Origin: Intestinibacillus massiliensis
GTDB taxonomy: Bacteria > Bacillota > Clostridia > Oscillospirales > Butyricicoccaceae
Length of the DNA: 64,000 nucleotides
Direction: 5' to 3'
Assembly (NCBI GenBank): GCA_029267335.1
Contig: JAJUJC010000005.1
Location: 124,001 to 188,000 of the forward strand
Part shown: positions 61,022 to 64,000 of the stretch, piece by piece
How positions within the stretch are numbered: the first letter of the stretch is position 1
Layout of the letters: every line of letters begins with the position of its first letter
Program-made: the position numbers and the translations under genes
The notes under the pieces: model-generated
What the model saw: only the letters and a program-made list of their open reading frames with translations
The model's database searches: none
Told to the model about the DNA's origin: nothing

Positions 61022-63124
61022 TCAGTTTACACCGCGAAAATACAGTCCGCGCGTCGCGCCCTCGTCAAAGGACAGCGGCTCGCCCCGTGTGATCGCGCCT
61101 GCAACCGCCGCGCAGCGCGACGGGCTTTCCATTGTGAAGCGTATACGCGCATAGTCCACGCCCAGACGGTCATACTCGTCCTGCCGCTCCACATAAAGCG
61201 GCTGACTGTTGAGCAGCGTGTTGCGGCAGCCATACTCGGGCAGCAGCGGAAACGAACGTCCCGTGCGGTCGGTCAGCGCGCAGGGCGCGTGCTCGCAGGT
61301 GCATTTGCCCGTGCGGCGGCGAATGGCGCAGTTTTCAAAAACCATGAGCGGCAGCGTGCCGTAGACAAGCAGCTCGGTCTCGATCGGCTTGACGAGATCG
61401 CGCATCTGGGACAGGCGCAGCTCAAACGACAGTGTCTGCCGCTGCACGCCGAGCGCGGCAAGCGCGGCAAGCGCGTCGGAATTCATGACGTTCAGCCCAA
61501 AATCGCCGTAGATTGTCATGCCGTGCGCACGCAACGGCTCAATATGACCCATGTTGCCCGCAAGCGCGGTCGTCACGCCCGCATCGTGCACGATTTGCAG
61601 CATGCGCGCGATGTCGGGGCGTTCCTCTTCTTTATAAATGCGTGGCAGCACCGCCGCGACCGGAAGCCGCTGCGCGAGTGCGGCGGCGCGGGCGGGATCG
61701 CCCGCGAGCGCGGTCAGTGGCACATACAGCGCGTGCGGCGCGGTGTCGAGCAGCGTGTCGGTTGCCTGCGCAAGCGTGCGCACCTCGACCGTGTAGCCCG
61801 CAAACGGCGCGCGTGCGTGCTGCACCTCGACCGGAGCGGTCGCGTGCCACGGACGCGCGGGCGCAGTCGCCCGCTGCGCGAGCAGCGTGTCGAGTGCCTG
61901 CCGCCGCAGCGCATTGACACGCGACGCGGGCACGGCAAGCCCGTCCGCCAGTGTGATATGCGTGTCCCGCACAAAAAACGGCGTGCCGCCCGTTTTGCCG
62001 AGCGACTTTTCCAGCATTTCCGGTGTGGTCGGACGGTTTTGTGCGCGCTCGACCGGCGCGGAGTCGGTCGCGGTCACGACAGGTGTCTCGCCGTCGTCCC
62101 CGCACAGCGCGATGCCGGTCTCATCCGCCATCAGCGACAGCTCGACCCCGACACGCGGCACTTCGCGCCCCTCGTCGAAGCGGTGCGCCGCCTCATCGTA
62201 CAGCCCCTGCACCTCGGCAAGCGGCACGTCGGTCTTGGTGCCGAACATCGCATCTCCGAGCTGCCCGGTCAGATAACCTTGCGTAAAACCATTGCGAGAA
62301 AATACTTTCTGTAATGTCTCTTTTTCCTGCGCTGTCGCGCGCCGTCCGTCGTGCAGCAGATCGGCATAGGTCTTGGTGACGATCGCCGCGTATTCCGGTC
62401 GTTTCATGCGTCCCTCGATCTTGAGCGAGGACACACCCGCATCGCACAGCTTGCCCAGCCAGTCTGCAAGGGATAGATCCTTGAGCGACAGCGGATAGCC
62501 GGTCTTTTTGTCGTCCCCGTAGCGATAGGCAAGGCGGCAGGGCTGCGCGCACAGACCACGGTTGCCCGAACGCTGCCCGATGACGCTCGACAGATAGCAC
62601 TGCCCGGAATAGCACATGCACAGCGCGCCGTGCACGAACACCTCGGTCTCCACGCCCGCTTGTGCGGTGATGCGCGCGATCTGCTCGAGTGTGCACTCGC
62701 GCGAGAGCACAACGCGCGAAAAGCCCAGTTCCTTCGCGATGCGCGCGCCCTCGACCGTGTGGATGGTCATTTGCGTCGACGCGTGGAGCGCGAGCGCGGG
62801 CGCGCTTTCGCGCAGCAGCCGCGCCAGACCGAGATCCTGCACGATGAGCGCATCCGCGCCCGCGTCCTGTAGGAATTTCGCGTCTGCAAGCGCGTCCCGC
62901 CGTTCGCGGTCGAGCGCTAAAATATTAAAGGTGATATTGGTCTTGACCCCGCGGGCGCGGCAGTAGGCGATCGCCTGCGCCATCTCGTGCTGCGTAAAAT
63001 TCTTTGCACCGCGACGCGCGTTAAAGGTGCCGTAGCCCATGTAGACCGCGTCCGCACCGCTCTGTACGGCGGCGCGCACACCCTCCAGAGAGCCGGCGGG
63101 GGCAAGCAGCTCGGGATGCGTCAT
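61022..63124 (-). CDS. U32-family peptidase (RlhA-like)
   Basis: A 700-residue protein. The N-terminal TIM-barrel of the U32 family starts at once (ELLAPAGSLEGVRAAVQSGADAVYMG) and contains the Fe-S Cys region (VHGALCMCYSGQCYLSSVIGQRSGNRGLCAQPCR). A collagenase-like/DUF3656 part follows, then a second U32-like C-terminal domain with further Cys (CTCEHAPC). E. coli RlhA of this type hydroxylates 23S rRNA C2501; other members are called peptidases, so the true reaction is open. The start at 63124 overlaps the zapA stop by 4 bp. Confidence 0.88.
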   Translation of the reverse strand: MTHPELLAPAGSLEGVRAAVQSGADAVYMGYGTFNARRGAKNFTQHEMAQAIAYCRARGVKTNITFNILALDRERRDALADAKFLQDAGADALIVQDLGLARLLRESAPALALHASTQMTIHTVEGARIAKELGFSRVVLSRECTLEQIARITAQAGVETEVFVHGALCMCYSGQCYLSSVIGQRSGNRGLCAQPCRLAYRYGDDKKTGYPLSLKDLSLADWLGKLCDAGVSSLKIEGRMKRPEYAAIVTKTYADLLHDGRRATAQEKETLQKVFSRNGFTQGYLTGQLGDAMFGTKTDVPLAEVQGLYDEAAHRFDEGREVPRVGVELSLMADETGIALCGDDGETPVVTATDSAPVERAQNRPTTPEMLEKSLGKTGGTPFFVRDTHITLADGLAVPASRVNALRRQALDTLLAQRATAPARPWHATAPVEVQHARAPFAGYTVEVRTLAQATDTLLDTAPHALYVPLTALAGDPARAAALAQRLPVAAVLPRIYKEEERPDIARMLQIVHDAGVTTALAGNMGHIEPLRAHGMTIYGDFGLNVMNSDALAALAALGVQRQTLSFELRLSQMRDLVKPIETELLVYGTLPLMVFENCAIRRRTGKCTCEHAPCALTDRTGRSFPLLPEYGCRNTLLNSQPLYVERQDEYDRLGVDYARIRFTMESPSRCAAVAGAITRGEPLSFDEGATRGLYFRGVN

Positions 63125-63459
63125 TTCTTCCCTCCGTGGCGTTTGCGATCCGGCTCGGTCAGCTCGTCGAGCAGTTTCTGCGCGTCCGCAAGTTCGCGAC
63201 GCAGCTGACTTGCCTCCTCCAGATAATTTTTCATCTGCCCGCGCAGATTGTCCGCCGCCTCGACCGCCTTGAGGTAACGGTCTGCGAGGTTGCAGCCCGC
63301 GAGCACCGCCGATTGCAGCGATGATGTGCCCGGGATCTTGCGCGCCTGGCTGATCTCCGCGTCCACCAGATCCGCGACCTCCTGCATATAGGTTTCGCTC
63401 TCCTCCGCGAGCATGGTATAGGTCTCGCCCGCGATATGGATCGTCACTCGATTGCGCAT
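63121..63459 (-). CDS. zapA: cell division protein ZapA
   Basis: A 112-residue FtsZ-ring stabiliser. It has the typical ZapA start (RNRVTIHIAGETYTMLAEESETYMQEVADLVDAEI), then an Ala/Leu helix (SSLQSAVLAGCNLADRYLKAVEAADNL) and a coiled-coil tail that ends in basic residues. ATG 63459 has GGAGGAG 7 nt upstream; the frame extends 32 codons further without support. It opens the minus-strand division/wall block and couples to U32 by overlap. Confidence 0.9.
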   Translation of the reverse strand: MRNRVTIHIAGETYTMLAEESETYMQEVADLVDAEISQARKIPGTSSLQSAVLAGCNLADRYLKAVEAADNLRGQMKNYLEEASQLRRELADAQKLLDELTEPDRKRHGGKK

Positions 63460-63632
63460 TGCCTGTTCTCCTCCACAACTTGCCTGATTTTCTATTCCAA
63501 AAAAGCCAAATCGGTCGTTTTTTCGTATGTCCATAGATAGTATATAGTATACCACGTTTCACGCGCGTTTGCGAAGCAAAATTTCCAACAAAATGTGGCG
63601 TTTCCCGCGCTATCCTCTGTGGAATTTCGCGC

Positions 63633-63661
63633 TTGTAACGCACGAAAAACTGTGCTAAAAT
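63633..63661 (+). promoter_or_regulatory. candidate promoter of proB
   Basis: TTGTAA (63633-63638) and TAAAAT (63656-63661) are 17 bp apart, with a TGC extension before the -10. It faces away from zapA. Confidence 0.6.
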
Positions 63662-63716
63662 GCAAGAAGCACCCCTGCGGCGCGGCAAGCGGGGGATTTT
63701 GAGGGGGATCATTGTT

Positions 63717-64000
63717 TTGTTAGAACTAGATCAGGTCAAACGCATCGTCGTCAAGGTCGGCACTTCGACGCTGACCTATCCGGGCGGCGCGCTCAATATC
63801 CGGCGCATCGAGCATCTCGTGCGCTGCATGTCCGATCTGTCCAACCGCGGCTACGAAATGGTCATGGTGACCTCGGGTGCGGTCGGCGTGGGCGTCGGCA
63901 AGCTGGGGCTTGCGGAAAAGCCGCGCGAGCTTGCCATGAAGCAGGCGGCGGCGGCGGTCGGTCAGTGCGAACTGATGCATATTTACGATAAAATGTTTCT
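63717..64000 (+). CDS. proB: glutamate 5-kinase, N-terminal part (runs off the window)
   Basis: The first 94 codons of ProB, which phosphorylates glutamate at the start of proline synthesis. The segments [36 protein letters not shown] and [11 protein letters not shown] are the amino-acid-kinase hallmarks. There is no ATG at the right place; the best start is the TTG at 63717, about 10 nt after GAGGGGG, directly before LELDQ. Because it is cut by the window edge, operon partners such as proA cannot be seen. Confidence 0.88.
   Translation, partial: MLELDQVKRIVVKVGTSTLTYPGGALNIRRIEHLVRCMSDLSNRGYEMVMVTSGAVGVGVGKLGLAEKPRELAMKQAAAAVGQCELMHIYDKMF

Noticed and set aside
63125-63712. 196-residue extension of the U32 peptidase
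   Set aside because: It lies over zapA in another frame. U32 homology starts exactly at MTHPELLAPAGS, which overlaps the zapA stop.

Overview
The window is about 58% GC and reads as chromosome of a strictly anaerobic Clostridia-type Firmicute. Oscillospirales, for example a Butyricicoccus/Agathobaculum-like butyrate producer, is my inference; no rRNA is present to settle it. Supporting signs are a T-box leader on thrS, several TTG/GTG starts with strong Shine-Dalgarno sites, a short archaeal/eukaryal-type ProRS, NfnAB, a flavodiiron protein, a class II GalT, a YesM/YesN-type sensor pair, and a zapA-U32-maf-mreC-mreD-pbp2-minD-mgsA gene order. I see no insertion sequence, prophage, CRISPR array or rRNA; the only clear gene remnant is a cyuA fragment at 41573-41890.

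Region 1 (1-4.9 kb) is an inositol catabolism locus: a DeoR/IolR-type repressor, an AraC regulator, iolB and iolD, with iolE alone 43 kb away. Region 2 (4.9-11.1 kb, minus strand) has a cluster of peptidoglycan-binding proteins, one with a SpoIID-like domain, then a compact run of DUF1294, CDF transporter, pyrC, DUF4230 and a Cys-rich mini-protein. Region 3 (11.2-18.2 kb) has a D,D-carboxypeptidase, a polysaccharide deacetylase, and a peptide-use cluster: OPT transporter, orphan PqqD-like protein, small membrane protein, PepD dipeptidase.

Region 4 (18.3-21.6 kb) is the most unusual. A single 634-residue protein joins an acyl-CoA dehydrogenase, the FAD domain of ETF-alpha and a rubredoxin, and is followed 55 bp later by a flavodiiron protein whose family accepts electrons from rubredoxin. 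Together they look like a self-contained acyl-CoA-to-O2 (or NO) electron wire.

Region 5 (21.8-32 kb) holds a secreted protein, T-box-thrS, proS, an MscS channel, tRNA-Arg(CCG), an SH3b mini-protein, the electron-bifurcating nfnAB pair and a diguanylate cyclase. Region 6 (32.2-47.4 kb) is a galactose regulon: galKET, a LacI/GalR-type regulator and the mglBAC importer, convergent with a response regulator-histidine kinase-anchored binding protein-lipoprotein binding protein operon that looks like a galactose-sensing three-component system. Region 7 (47.5-52.3 kb) has a YcxB-like protein, iolE, malic enzyme and a UxuB-type oxidoreductase.

Region 8 (52.3-63.5 kb, all minus strand) is a long cell-division/cell-shape/translation block: zapA, U32 peptidase, maf, mreC, mreD, PBP2, minD, mgsA, hisS, aspS. 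The window ends inside proB. Starts were chosen from Shine-Dalgarno position and family length. Promoters and operators are by-eye matches, and similarity calls rest on recognised motifs, not on searches.
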